Positions 17,078-26,139 of a stretch of 64,000 nt of DNA are shown here, in pieces (within the stretch, counting starts at the first letter, position 1; each line of letters begins with the position of its first letter). The stretch spans positions 62,001 through 126,000 of the forward strand of contig NZ_ML138679.1 in assembly GCF_004028635.1 (NCBI RefSeq), in the 5' to 3' direction. The notes under the pieces are model-generated. The model had not been told where the DNA came from. It worked only from the letters and a program-made list of their open reading frames with translations, and ran no database searches. The stretch comes from Streptomyces cyaneus. Lineage in GTDB: Bacteria; Actinomycetota; Actinomycetes; Streptomycetales; Streptomycetaceae. The position numbers and the translations under genes were made by a program.

Positions 17078-18274
17078 TCACACCCCGTACGTCACCGGGA
17101 GCGCGAGCAGGCCACGCGCGCGCAGGGAGCGGCGCCACCGGAGGGCCTTGTCCGCGAGGCCAAGGTCAAGGTCGAGGTCAAGGTCGAGGTCGGGGAAGCG
17201 TTCCAGCAGCGCGACTAGGGCGATCTCGGTCTCGGCACGGGCCAGCGGGGCGCCGAGGCAGTAGTGGATGCCGTGTCCGAGTGCGAGGTGGCCGGAGGCG
17301 TCGCGGGCGAGGTCGAGGTGGTCGGGGTCGGGGAAGCGGGCGGGGTCGCGGTTGGCGGCGGAGAGGGAGAGCAGGACGGTGTCGCCGGCGGGGACGGTGA
17401 CGCCGCCGATGGTCACGTCCTCGGTCGGGAAGCGGCGGATGGCGAGCAGGGCGGGGCCGTCGTAGCGGGCGAATTCCTCGACCGCGGCGGGGACTTGGGA
17501 CAGGTCCTCACGCAGGGCGGCGAGTTGCGCCGGATGGCTGAGCAGCGCGAGCACGGCGTTGCCGATGAGCTGCACGGTGTTCTCGTACCCGGCGAAGAGG
17601 ATGAGGAAGGCGAGGGACATCAGCTCGTCCTCGCTCAGCCGGTCGCCCTCGTCACGGACCGCGATCAGGTCGGAGAGCAGGTCGTCGGCGGGTTCCTCGC
17701 GCTTGTCCGCGAGGAGCCGGGTGAAGAAGCCGAGCATCGCCACCACCGCCTCCTTCGCGGCCTGCGGTCGCGCGGGGTCGGGGGCGACCAGGGCGTCGGT
17801 CCACTCCCGGAAGTCCCGTCGGTGTTCGTCCGGGACGCCGAGGAGGTCGCAGATGACGGTGATGGGGAGGGGCGCGGCGTAGGAGGCGATCAGGTCGGTG
17901 GTGCCGTGCGGGCCGAGGGCGTCGAGGAGACGGTCGGCGGTCTGTCGTATGGGCGCCCGGAGTTGAGCGATGCGGCTCGGCGTGAAGGCGCGGCCGACCA
18001 GGCGGCGGATGCGGGTGTGGTCGGGCGGGTCCATGTTGAGGAGGTTGGCGTCCAGGGCGGGAGGAAGGGCGAGGCCCCGGTAACTGCCGGGCGTCGCATG
18101 CCTCTTGTCCAGGGAGAGGCGGGGATCGGCGAGGGCCTCGCGGACGTCGTCGTACCGGGTGACGAGCCAGGCGGGACTGCCGTCGGGACCCGCGATGCGG
18201 TGCACCGGCGCGGTGTCGCGCAGGCGCCGGTACACGTCGTACGGGTGGTCGATGAGGCCGTCGGCAAGATCCAT
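17078..18274 (-). CDS. Cytochrome P450 (398 aa)
   Basis: Full-length bacterial class I P450 fed by a ferredoxin. The I-helix is LFAGYENTVQLIG, the K-helix ExxR is EFAR in EEFARYDGP, the substrate-pocket RRFPTEDVTIGG is normal, and the heme motif is LGHGIHYCLGAPLAR with Leu in place of the usual Phe at its first position. The pattern resembles CYP107-type hydroxylases. No ferredoxin gene is adjacent. Near the C-terminus a DLDLDLDLDLG run is encoded by imperfect GACCTT/GACCTC hexamers (17160-17190), replacing the usual short loop. The amidohydrolase upstream on the same strand is 57 bp away. Confidence 0.93.
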   Translation of the reverse strand: MDLADGLIDHPYDVYRRLRDTAPVHRIAGPDGSPAWLVTRYDDVREALADPRLSLDKRHATPGSYRGLALPPALDANLLNMDPPDHTRIRRLVGRAFTPSRIAQLRAPIRQTADRLLDALGPHGTTDLIASYAAPLPITVICDLLGVPDEHRRDFREWTDALVAPDPARPQAAKEAVVAMLGFFTRLLADKREEPADDLLSDLIAVRDEGDRLSEDELMSLAFLILFAGYENTVQLIGNAVLALLSHPAQLAALREDLSQVPAAVEEFARYDGPALLAIRRFPTEDVTIGGVTVPAGDTVLLSLSAANRDPARFPDPDHLDLARDASGHLALGHGIHYCLGAPLARAETEIALVALLERFPDLDLDLDLDLGLADKALRWRRSLRARGLLALPVTYGV

Positions 18275-18331
18275 GGGCCTCAGACTAGATTCGGGCCGGA
18301 CATCGGCGCCCGCCGGCAGTGCGCTCTCGGA

Positions 18332-19696
18332 CTATGCGTCGTATTCCTGGATGCGCTTGCCGTGACTTCGGTCCAGGAGCGCGGGCATCCGCTCCCCCAA
18401 CTCCCCCACCACCGCGGGTACATCGATGGTCAGCAGCTCCCGGTCACGCATGAGGACCCGCCCGTCGACGATGGTCGTGCGGACGTCGGAGGAGCGGGCG
18501 CTGTGCACGAGCGTCGCGGCGAGGTCGTGGACGGGCTGGGTGTGCGGGCCGGTGAGGTCGACCAGGATGATGTCGGCCCGCCGACCGGGTGCGATGCTGC
18601 CGACCACGTCACCGAGTCCGACCGCACGGGCGCTCTGCAGTGTGGCGTGGTGCAGGGCTTGACGGGACGTCAGCCAGCGCGGATCGCCGGTGGTCGACTT
18701 CTGGATGAGGGCGGTGAGGGCCATCGACTCCCATACGTCGAGGGAGTTGTTGGAGGCGGCGCCGTCCGTGGCGAGGCCGACGGGGATGCCGATGTCGTGC
18801 AGGGCGCGTACGGGTGTGGTGGTGGACCACGCGAACTTGAGGTAGCCGCGGGGGGCGGTGGCGACGGCCGTATGTCCGGAGGCGGCCCGCAGGACCGGCA
18901 GATCACGGTCGAGGATGCCCGTGCCGTGTGCGATGAGGACGTCGACGTCGAGGATTCCGGTGCGCTTCAGGACCTCGATGGGGGTCACGCCGTGGCGGGC
19001 GAGGCTGGTCTCGGCCTGGTCGCGGTTCTCGGAGGCGTGGAGGTGGACGGGGAGGCCGTGCTCGCGGGCGAGTTCGGCGGTGGCGGCCAGGTCGGCGTCG
19101 TCGACCGTGTAGGGGGCGTGCGGGGCGAGGGCGGTGGTGATACGGCCGTCGGCGCCGCCGCGCTGCCGCAGCGCGAACTCCAGTGATTTCTCCCGGCCTT
19201 GTGGACCCTGGGAGGAAAAGTAGGCCTCCCCCAGGTGGGCGCGGATGCCGCATTCGTCGACCACGGCGGCGACGGCGTCCATCGAGAAGTAGTGGTCGGC
19301 GAAGCAGGTGACCCCGCCGCGGATCATCTCGGCGCAGGCGAGCCGCGCCCCCAACTCCACGTCCTTCTCGGTGAGGTTGGACTCGACGGGCCAGACGACG
19401 TCGTTGAACCACTCCTCGGTGGGCAGATCCTCGGCGACACCGCGCAGGGCGACCATGGGGGCGTGGGTGTGGCAGTTGACGAGGCCGGGGAGGGCGACCT
19501 GGCCGACTGCGTCGAGGCGCTCGACGGCGGGCCGGTCGCGCACGGCGTCGGCGGTCGTGACAGCCTCGACGACCCCGCCCCGTACGACAATCGCGGCATT
19601 GTCCTCGAACCCGATCCGCTCTTGGTCGTCGTGCACGAGGACGGTGCATCCGGTGATGACGAGGTCGGCGGGAGCTTCTGCGGGAGAAGGCGTCAT
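18332..19696 (-). CDS. Amidohydrolase, guanine/adenosylhomocysteine-deaminase-like (454 aa)
   Basis: The start is ATG 19696 (MTPSPAEAPADLVITGC); the frame remains open far upstream but enters the FUSC gene's antisense. Metal-binding motifs of the ATZ/TRZ-type amidohydrolase barrel are seen: NCHTHAPM near residue 69, HLHASENRDQ near 227, LIAHGTG near 260 and GLATDGAASNNSLD near 310. The N-terminal and C-terminal beta-sandwich parts (PGRRADIILVDL) are complete. Members deaminate 5'-methylthioadenosine, adenosylhomocysteine, guanine analogues or related purines; the substrate is not decidable here. Confidence 0.88.
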   Translation of the reverse strand: MTPSPAEAPADLVITGCTVLVHDDQERIGFEDNAAIVVRGGVVEAVTTADAVRDRPAVERLDAVGQVALPGLVNCHTHAPMVALRGVAEDLPTEEWFNDVVWPVESNLTEKDVELGARLACAEMIRGGVTCFADHYFSMDAVAAVVDECGIRAHLGEAYFSSQGPQGREKSLEFALRQRGGADGRITTALAPHAPYTVDDADLAATAELAREHGLPVHLHASENRDQAETSLARHGVTPIEVLKRTGILDVDVLIAHGTGILDRDLPVLRAASGHTAVATAPRGYLKFAWSTTTPVRALHDIGIPVGLATDGAASNNSLDVWESMALTALIQKSTTGDPRWLTSRQALHHATLQSARAVGLGDVVGSIAPGRRADIILVDLTGPHTQPVHDLAATLVHSARSSDVRTTIVDGRVLMRDRELLTIDVPAVVGELGERMPALLDRSHGKRIQEYDA

Positions 19697-19779
19697 CACG
19701 CCAACGTACGTCGCGGTCGGCGGGGCGCGTGAGGTGAACCGCGCATCCGGTCCCGGGACTGCGGGCCACCGCGCCGACG

Positions 19780-21759
19780 TCAGCCCGTGAGCGGCACGTC
19801 GGGGGCCTCGGGGCCGCGTAGTCCGACCTGGTCGCGCTCCCAGGCGAGCTCGTGCAGCAACTCGGTGAGGTGGGCTGTGTGCCAGGCGGTGAGCCGGCCC
19901 GCGTCGTCGAGGTGCACGGCGCACGCGGTGGTCGTGTCGACGAGCTGTTCGAGGGTGGCGACGACGTCGTCCGCGCCTGCCGTGTGCCGGGCGAGGGCGG
20001 GGAGTTCCGCGGCTGCGAGCGCGATGGCGGTCCGGGCCTCGGCGAGCGTGCGGTAGGCCTCGCGGCGAAGCGTCCATCGCAGCGCACGGTCGCCGGAACG
20101 GCCGGGGCCACGGCCGTCGGACGGGAGCGGGGTACGGCCGTCGGACGGGAGCGGAGTACGGCCGTCGGACTGGCTCAGCGCCTGGGAGTCGGCCTCGCGC
20201 AACACATGCGTGAGGTACGCGTGTGCGGCCCGGTTGGCCGCGGCGAGTCGTGATCGCACAGCCCCGCCCCGCTGCCCCGGCATCGGCAGATGCCCTACGA
20301 CCAGCACGATCGCGCAGGCCAGCAGCGTCTCCCCGATGCGGCTCGCGGAGGCCTGCGGCTCGCCGCCGACCATCACCAGGGCGAGCACGAGGACGGTCAC
20401 GACGGCGGTCTGCGCGGCGAAGTGCCGAGTGGCGACGGGGATGAGGGCACCACTGAGGGCCACCAGTGCGATGAGCCCTTCCGGCCGGGGCAGCACGGCC
20501 GCGAAGCCCGCGAAGAGAAGGGCTCCCAGCACCGTGCCGGCAGCCCGGCACAGCACCCGGGACACGAGCGGCCCGAGGTCGGGCTTGACGAGGAAGACGG
20601 CGGTTGCGGGCAGCCAGTACCAGTGCTCGTGCTGCCCGTACCACTGGGCGTGGTGCAGGGCCTGGGCGATGGCGGCGCTGGCCCCGAAGCACAGCGCGAC
20701 GCGCAGGCCGTACTCCCGCCCGCCGGCCCCGAACACGGAACGGACCAGGTCCCTGGCCGTACGGCGCCGGGTGTGCAGGTCGCTGTCGCCCCGACCCCGG
20801 TCGAAGGCCTCGGCGGCATGCAGCAGGGCGTCGTCGAGGGCGCGCAGGGCGGGCGCGGACCGGGAGGGTGCGGGGAGGGGGCCGGTGTGGGTGTTGCCGC
20901 GTACGGCGGCGGCGAGGCGCCGGGGGCCTTCGGCGGCCCGGGCCGGCACCGGTTCCCCGGCCCAGGCGAGCGCGGTGGCGGCCTCGGCAAGGGGAAGGGC
21001 AGCCGCGTACTGCGCGTGCAGCCGCCGCTCGGCGGACGAGGAGGCGTAGCGTCGCAGCCGGGGCCCGGTCAGGGCGTCCTGCGCATGATCGAGGGCGGCG
21101 GTGAGCGCGGCGCGCCTGGCGGTGGCCTGCTCGCTGCCCGCGGCGTCGAGAAGCTCGCCGACGGCGTCGTACACGGCGGCGACGGCGTCCCGCTCCCCGT
21201 CGAACCGGAAGTCGCCGGCGAGGGAACCGGGCGTGGGAAGCACGAGCCGCACCGCGAGCAGCCATACGGCACCGGCGAGATAGGCGAGCGCCCGCTGCCA
21301 CCCGGCCTCGGGCAAGGGCATCCCGGCCCCGATGGCGGAGGCGACGAGCAACTGCGTACCGGCGCCGGACGCGACGGGTCCGACGGCACTGATGCCGCCG
21401 GCGAAGAGCCCGAGGCCGGTGAGGAGGAGCGTCAGCGGGACGGCACCGACGTGCTCCCCGGCGTACGTCCCGACGAACAGCCCTGCCGCTCCGGCCAGCG
21501 CAGGCACCCCGAGCCGCTTGACGGAGGCACGGCGACTGCCGGGGCGGTCGTTGATGCCGGCGAGCATGGCGGCGATGGCGGCTACGACGCCGAGGGAGAC
21601 GCGGCCGGCGAGGACCGCGGCGAGCAGCAGGGGCCCGGCGGCCAACGCCCCTCGCACGACCGCACTCCAGGGAACGGGGCCGCGCTGGGTACGCAGGGCG
21701 TGGGCGAGCCAGGGCGGAAGGGTGAGGGACGGCACTGCACGGCGGGCGGGGCGGGACAC
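19780..21759 (-). CDS. FUSC-family membrane transporter (659 aa)
   Basis: The start is GTG 21759 (VSRPARRAVPS) with AGGAG four bases upstream, preferred over a longer low-complexity opening. Two blocks of about six helices (about residues 25-165 and 345-500) flank a cytoplasmic helical region, the layout of aromatic acid exporter/FUSC proteins such as AaeB. The second block carries ALCFGASAAIAQALHH and WYWLPATAVFLVKPDLG, typical of FUSC. A tandem SDGRTPLP repeat lies near residue 550, encoded by a 24-bp direct repeat (about 20110-20170). It probably exports aromatic or toxic weak acids. Confidence 0.85.
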   Translation of the reverse strand: MSRPARRAVPSLTLPPWLAHALRTQRGPVPWSAVVRGALAAGPLLLAAVLAGRVSLGVVAAIAAMLAGINDRPGSRRASVKRLGVPALAGAAGLFVGTYAGEHVGAVPLTLLLTGLGLFAGGISAVGPVASGAGTQLLVASAIGAGMPLPEAGWQRALAYLAGAVWLLAVRLVLPTPGSLAGDFRFDGERDAVAAVYDAVGELLDAAGSEQATARRAALTAALDHAQDALTGPRLRRYASSSAERRLHAQYAAALPLAEAATALAWAGEPVPARAAEGPRRLAAAVRGNTHTGPLPAPSRSAPALRALDDALLHAAEAFDRGRGDSDLHTRRRTARDLVRSVFGAGGREYGLRVALCFGASAAIAQALHHAQWYGQHEHWYWLPATAVFLVKPDLGPLVSRVLCRAAGTVLGALLFAGFAAVLPRPEGLIALVALSGALIPVATRHFAAQTAVVTVLVLALVMVGGEPQASASRIGETLLACAIVLVVGHLPMPGQRGGAVRSRLAAANRAAHAYLTHVLREADSQALSQSDGRTPLPSDGRTPLPSDGRGPGRSGDRALRWTLRREAYRTLAEARTAIALAAAELPALARHTAGADDVVATLEQLVDTTTACAVHLDDAGRLTAWHTAHLTELLHELAWERDQVGLRGPEAPDVPLTG

Positions 21760-21963
21760 GGGGCTCCTGTCGGGGCGAGGGCGGGGGTGTGCCTTCGGGC
21801 GACGGTGGCCGGGCTTCGGGCTGTGGTGTCCACGGTAGGGCGGGCTCTTGGAGGGGATGGGACGCTGACGTTTCGGGGATGTGACGATGCGTGGAAACGC
21901 CACGTTCTTTATGAACGCAACTGCGGAAGCTGGCGATGCGGGGAGAAAGGGCCGCGAGGTCAG

Positions 21964-22142
21964 TTAGGGGCCGGAGAAGCCGTTTCGTCGGCCTTGATGT
22001 CGAAGTTGATCTGGTCTCCCTCGACCGAGGACACCGTCACCGTCACGCCCAAGGTGCTGCCGTCGCCCGCAGTGAGCGTGCACCGGGTTGTCGTACTGAC
22101 CTTGTAGCTGCCGAAGTGGCCGCGGACAACCGGGCGTTGGCC
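21964..22142 (-). pseudogene. Remnant of a DUF4333-type secreted protein
   Basis: One minus-strand frame ending at a TAA (21964-21966) reads HFGSYKVSTTTRCTLTAGDG followed by LGVTVTVSSVEGDQINFDIKAD. The Cys-containing TRCTLT, then a GVTVTV strand and a VEGDQINFDIK end, is the pattern of a DUF4333 C-terminal domain, found in small actinobacterial lipoproteins. No start codon with a signal peptide or lipobox is available upstream; the frame meets a homopolymeric C run (about 22184) and stops. It looks like the 3' third of a decayed gene. Confidence 0.45.
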
Positions 22143-22208
22143 ATGAGGGGGGCTCCGGCCTCAATGATCAAGACAAGAGGACGGGGGGGGGAAGCATACG
22201 CGTTGCCC

Positions 22209-22757
22209 TCAGCCCATCGCCCGCTCGAACAGCACCTCCGCGTCCGCGACCGCCTCGCACAACTGGTCAGGACGCACACCCAGCGACCCTATGACGCCGT
22301 CAACGCCCCGCAGACCCGCCCGCTCCAGCAACCGCTTCTCGTTCGTCACCCACTCCCCCCGCCCCGCCAACACCGCATGCCCGGTCTGCACGGCAGCCGT
22401 GGCAATCGCCCCCGCGACTTCGGTGAGCCGGCCCGCCGGAGCATGGTTGGCCTTCGCGTACGCCAACGTGGCCCGGGCCGTGCCGTACCAGCGCTCGCTC
22501 GCCGTGCGCCGCAGCTTCTCCGGATAGCCGGCCGGTCGCGGCAGCGCGCCCCGCAGCACCTGGTTGATCGCCAGCTCCGCGACGACCAAGTAGCTGGGAA
22601 TCCCCGCGAGATGGAACAGCAACGGCTCCACCCGGAACCGCCCCTCCTCCGCCTCGGCCAACTCCCGTTCCACGACGTCGAGATCGCGGTAATGAACGTC
22701 GACGCGCCGCCCGTCGATCGTGAGCCACGCGCCCCCGTTGAAGACACCGCCGCCCCA
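22209..22757 (-). pseudogene. N-terminally truncated nucleotidyltransferase-like protein
   Basis: The frame reads VFNGGAWLTIDGRRVDVHYRD, then ELAEAEEGRFRVEPLLFHLAG, and later ANHAPAGRLTEVAG and GEWVTNEKRLLERAGLRG, ending at 22209. This is the C-terminal half of a Streptomyces nucleotidyltransferase-domain family. The N-terminal catalytic GS...D.D segment is missing. Homology-like text stops near 22757, exactly where an unrelated plus-strand frame begins. I read it as a deletion remnant. Confidence 0.5.
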
Positions 22758-23306
22758 GCCGCCGACCTCCGACACCTCGGCACCTGGGAGCCGGCCGACG
22801 CGGAGCGCAGCGCGGCCTGGGAGCTGTACCTGGAGCTGGTCACGCGCGTGCCGGTCGAGGAGCTCGACCCCGACGAGGGCTTCCTGCGCCAGGCGCTCTC
22901 CTCCCTCTACACCTGCTTCAACACCACCCGCGAGATCCTCCGCCGCTACGGCCCCGACGTCGCGCCTCCCCTCGCCCCGGGCCACGTCAGCTTCGGCGTC
23001 CTCGCCGTGACCGTCCTCAACCGCGTACTGCGTCCACTCCTCGCCCAGTGGCCCCGCCTCACCGCCTACGAGTCCCAGCGGCCGACGGGACGCGATCCCG
23101 TCGTGTACGAGCGGGAGTGGGAGCACGCCGAGGCCCTGCGTCGCGAGATCGCTGCCGTACGTCAGACGCTGGTGTCGCTGGCGCGGACCTTGCAGGAGGT
23201 GGCGAACGTCAGCGACCTGATCGACTTCCGGCGCCGCGTGCGCCACGTGCACCGGGAGCCCAGGCGGATTGGGGCACCCCACCCCGGCAGTTCAGAGGGG
23301 TCCTGA
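22692..23306 (+). pseudogene. Truncated hypothetical protein, C-terminal WELY-type domain
   Basis: From about 22760 the plus strand reads LRHLGTWEPADAERSAAWEL, then ELVTRVPVEELDPDEGFLRQ, SSLYTCFNTTREILRRYGPD and REIAAVRQTLVSLARTLQEV. I recall this helical domain at the C-terminus of several Streptomyces hypothetical proteins, sometimes next to defence-type genes. The only upstream start in frame is ATG 22692, inside the antisense nucleotidyltransferase remnant, and the N-terminal part is not protein-like. It may be a working short protein or a remnant. Confidence 0.4.
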
Positions 23307-23449
23307 CGTCCGGAGTGACTGAATCGCGCCGACGGTTCGTACGGGCTGCGTGAGCCGCCCGGCGGTCGGGCGCCTTCGCCGGTGATTGTCAGTGGTGCGC
23401 GTTATCAATGGAGTCGTCACTCAGTGTAATGACGACGGGGGAGGCATTG

Positions 23450-24148
23450 ATGACGACGCACGAGAAGATCCCAGAGAACCAGAACCAGAACCAGAGCCAG
23501 GAGCAGCCGCAGCCGCAGCCGCCCCGCAGCCACCTCTCCGCCGCCGGCCTACGAGCTCGTGGATGGACACCCGGCATGGTGCGTCAACTGCTCGGCGAAC
23601 CCGATCTGCTGCGGGTCAACCCGCACTTCCACTCTGCCCCGCAGACCCGCCTCTACAGCGTCGAGCGCGTAGAAGCCACTGAGCGGAGCGAGGAGTTCCG
23701 GGCCGCTTCCGCGGTCGCCGCGCGGCGATCCGCCGCGGCACGCGCTGCCGCGCTGCGCATGCGGCGAGAGGTGCTGGCGCGGATTGCCGCGGAGCCCATC
23801 GACGTCCCTCTGCTCGCCCCGGACAGGCTGGCGGCACTGGCGGTCGAGCACCGCAATCGGCTGGACGGGGAGCGGGCCCTGTGGCGCTGGAGGCATGTGG
23901 CGACTCCCACCACGGTCGACAGTGCGGAGCCCTGCGCGCTCGACCGCTGGAAGGTCGACTACCTGCGCCATCGGCTGACTCGCTACGACGAGATTCTCGA
24001 CGAGCTGTACGGACGCACCGGACGCGCGGCAGCCGAGGAACTGCTGCAACGTCGGGTCTACGCGGCCATCTCCAAGGCGTACCCGCACCTTGCACAGGAG
24101 TGCGAACGTCAGTTGCGTGAACGGGAGTGTGGTCAGTCGCCGGAATGA
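23450..24148 (+). CDS. Unrecognised basic protein with Gln-rich N-terminus (232 aa)
   Basis: ATG 23450 (MTTHEKIPENQNQNQSQEQ) follows GGGGAGG at a good distance; two earlier in-frame ATGs (23408, 23429) have weaker sites. Residues 7-24 are Gln/Asn/Pro-rich. The body has RARGWTPGMVRQLLGEPDLLRVNP, which looks like a short DNA-binding or docking module, then long Ala/Arg/Glu helices and a conserved-looking C-terminus (YAAISKAYPHLAQECERQ). No transmembrane segment. Comparable proteins exist in Streptomyces but have no assigned role that I know. Confidence 0.65.
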   Translation: MTTHEKIPENQNQNQSQEQPQPQPPRSHLSAAGLRARGWTPGMVRQLLGEPDLLRVNPHFHSAPQTRLYSVERVEATERSEEFRAASAVAARRSAAARAAALRMRREVLARIAAEPIDVPLLAPDRLAALAVEHRNRLDGERALWRWRHVATPTTVDSAEPCALDRWKVDYLRHRLTRYDEILDELYGRTGRAAAEELLQRRVYAAISKAYPHLAQECERQLRERECGQSPE

Positions 24149-24213
24149 CATCCCGCGGTGGAGTTCTCGAGTCGGCGAGTCGACGCGCGGTCGCGTCCCT
24201 ACGCTCCGGGCAC

Positions 24214-25149
24214 ATGAAGGATGATCAAGTCGCCCGGGTGCACGAACGCCTCGCGGCCCGCCCCGAGTTGTGCCCCGTCGCCTTCGGGGAGGGCCGCCGC
24301 TTCGGGCTCTGGGACCTCGCTTCCCTCACCGAGGGCGCCCTCGGTGAGTGCGTCGACCCTGTTTCGCTCACCGTGTCCAGCGAGAAGCGGTGGCGGGTCC
24401 GACTGGGCTCGGACGGGCGTGAGCACCGGCGCGACGGCGACTTTCGCAGGCGGTACTGGATTCGCTCCCCCGGAAGCCGTAACGGGAGCGGGCCCGTGGG
24501 GACCATCGCCGTCGACACCTGGCCCGTGGGCGTGGGCGCGGTGCGTGTCACGTCGCTCTACGTCCATCCCGTCGCCCGTCGGCAAGGAGTCGCCTCCGCC
24601 GCACTGGACATGGTGTACGACGCCTGCCGTGCCGAAGGGCTGCGTGGCTTCCGCCTGGACACGCACTGGACCTGGCAGCCGACGGTGCGCTACTACCTCG
24701 GGCGCAGACTGTGGGTCACGTCGTGGAAGCACGCGCTGGGGTTCGCCCAGCTGTCGGATCTGCCTGCGTATGCGGTCCGGGAAGGCGAAGGCGGTGAGGT
24801 GACGTTCCTGGTGGCCTGCGCCGACGGGGAGTCGATCCCGCTTCTCGTCGCCGGGAACGACGGCGGGCGGTTGCGGCTTCGGGAGACCGAGCAGTACCGG
24901 CGTATGAGGGACGAGCGTGATGCCGTACGGGTGTACGCGCGCGCGACTCTGGCGTTGCATCTGGCCGTGCGCGGGCGGCCGTTGGTGCGTGGAGAGGAGG
25001 AATGGACCAAGGCCCACTGGTCATGCGACATCGGGGAGCCGGAGGGGCTGGCGTACAAGATCGGAGTCTTCGAGCGGGTGGCACGGGACAGTGGCTGGCG
25101 GGTGGAGAGTCCGTACACGGTCATGTCCATGCGCCAGGACGGGGTTTGA
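24214..25149 (+). CDS. GNAT-family acetyltransferase (311 aa)
   Basis: ATG 24214 (MKDDQVARVHERL) is chosen. The GNAT core is near residues 90-165, with the acetyl-CoA loop VTSLYVHPVARRQGVASAALDMVYD (the R/QxxGxxA signature is RRQGVASAA) and a following GFRLDTHWTWQPTVRYYLGR segment. The C-terminal half (about 170-311) is an extra domain of unknown type with AHWSCDIGEPEGLAYKIG. The acyl acceptor is unknown. Confidence 0.75.
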   Translation: MKDDQVARVHERLAARPELCPVAFGEGRRFGLWDLASLTEGALGECVDPVSLTVSSEKRWRVRLGSDGREHRRDGDFRRRYWIRSPGSRNGSGPVGTIAVDTWPVGVGAVRVTSLYVHPVARRQGVASAALDMVYDACRAEGLRGFRLDTHWTWQPTVRYYLGRRLWVTSWKHALGFAQLSDLPAYAVREGEGGEVTFLVACADGESIPLLVAGNDGGRLRLRETEQYRRMRDERDAVRVYARATLALHLAVRGRPLVRGEEEWTKAHWSCDIGEPEGLAYKIGVFERVARDSGWRVESPYTVMSMRQDGV

Positions 25150-25267
25150 CAGGGAAAGGGAAATTGGGATGCGGGTGTGGGCCCTGGCCCCGGATGATCG
25201 GCAGCCGAGGAACTGCTGCGATTCGCCGTACGACGCACGAACTGGCAGGAAAGCCCCAGGAGGCCCC

Positions 25268-25684
25268 ATGATCCGTCGCGTCACGTCCCCCACCCTCTTC
25301 CCACCCCCCACCTACTCCCACGCCTCCGTCGTCGAGGCCGGCACAAAGCTCGCCTTCCTCGCCGGCTCCGTGCCGCTCGACGCCGACGGGAACCTCGTCG
25401 GCGAGGGGGACCCCGTACGGCAGGCCGCGCAGGTGATCGCCAACCTTGAGGAGCAACTGCGGGCGATCGGCAGCGACTTGGCGCATGTCCTGTCGACCGA
25501 CGTATACGTCGTGAGCAGCGAGACGGCGGTGCTGTCCGCCGTCTGGGAGGTCGTCGAGGCGTCGGGGCTGAGCGCCGGTCCTCACTCGTCGACGCTGCTC
25601 GGGGTGGCCTGCCTCGGATACCCGGGGCAGTTGGTGGAGATCACGGCCACGGCCGTCGTTCCGGAGGAGGGGGTACAGGGATGA
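25268..25684 (+). CDS. RidA-family protein (138 aa)
   Basis: The start ATG 25268 sits five bases after AGGAGG. The protein has the YjgF/YER057c/UK114 trimer fold: AFLAGSVPLDADGNLVGEGDPVRQAAQVIANLEEQL and CLGYPGQLVEITATAVVP. RidA enzymes hydrolyse reactive enamine/imine intermediates from PLP enzymes; the catalytic Arg typical of true RidA is not seen in the C-terminal motif, so it may belong to another Rid subgroup. Its last four bases (ATGA) are the start of the GNAT gene. Confidence 0.85.
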   Translation: MIRRVTSPTLFPPPTYSHASVVEAGTKLAFLAGSVPLDADGNLVGEGDPVRQAAQVIANLEEQLRAIGSDLAHVLSTDVYVVSSETAVLSAVWEVVEASGLSAGPHSSTLLGVACLGYPGQLVEITATAVVPEEGVQG

Positions 25685-26139
25685 GCTCTGTCGCCCTGCG
25701 CCGCGCCACCGCGACCGACGCCGGTGCCGCCGCCGACGTCTGGCTGCGGTCCTTCGCCGCCGCCCTGCCCACCGTCGTCCGGCCTCGCTCCGACGACGAC
25801 GTACGGACGTACTTCCGGGAGGTGGTGGTGCTGCTGCGGGAGACCTGGGTCGCCGAGGCAGCCGACCGCGTCGTCGGTCTCATGGTGCTCGACGGCGACC
25901 AGCTCTCCCAGCTCTATCTCGACCCCGACTGGCGCGGCCTCGGCATCGGCGACCGCTTCGTCGACCTCGCCAAACAACGCAGCCCGGGCGGGCTGAGCCT
26001 GTGGACCTTCCAGGTCAACAAGCCCGCCCACCGCTTCTACGAGCGCCATGGCTTCGTCGCCGTGGAGCACACGGACGGCAGCGGGAACGAGGAACAGGAG
26101 CCGGACGTGCGGTACGTCTGGCGTCCCGGCCAGGGGTGA
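25681..26139 (+). CDS. GNAT-family acetyltransferase coupled to RidA (152 aa)
   Basis: It overlaps the RidA stop by four bases and is surely co-translated. The fold is complete: DQLSQLYLDPDWRGLGIGDRFVDLAKQR carries the acetyl-CoA loop (RGLGIG), and NKPAHRFYERHGF is the usual beta4-alpha4 end. Size is normal for RimI-like enzymes. The acceptor is unknown; pairing with RidA hints at amino-acid or amine chemistry. It ends one base before the racemase gene on the other strand. Confidence 0.88.
   Translation: MSSVALRRATATDAGAAADVWLRSFAAALPTVVRPRSDDDVRTYFREVVVLLRETWVAEAADRVVGLMVLDGDQLSQLYLDPDWRGLGIGDRFVDLAKQRSPGGLSLWTFQVNKPAHRFYERHGFVAVEHTDGSGNEEQEPDVRYVWRPGQG

Noticed and set aside
18332..21301. 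989-codon fusion of the amidohydrolase with an Arg-rich extension
   Set aside because: The extension is an off-frame reading of the FUSC gene; the ATG at 19696 gives the normal amidohydrolase length.
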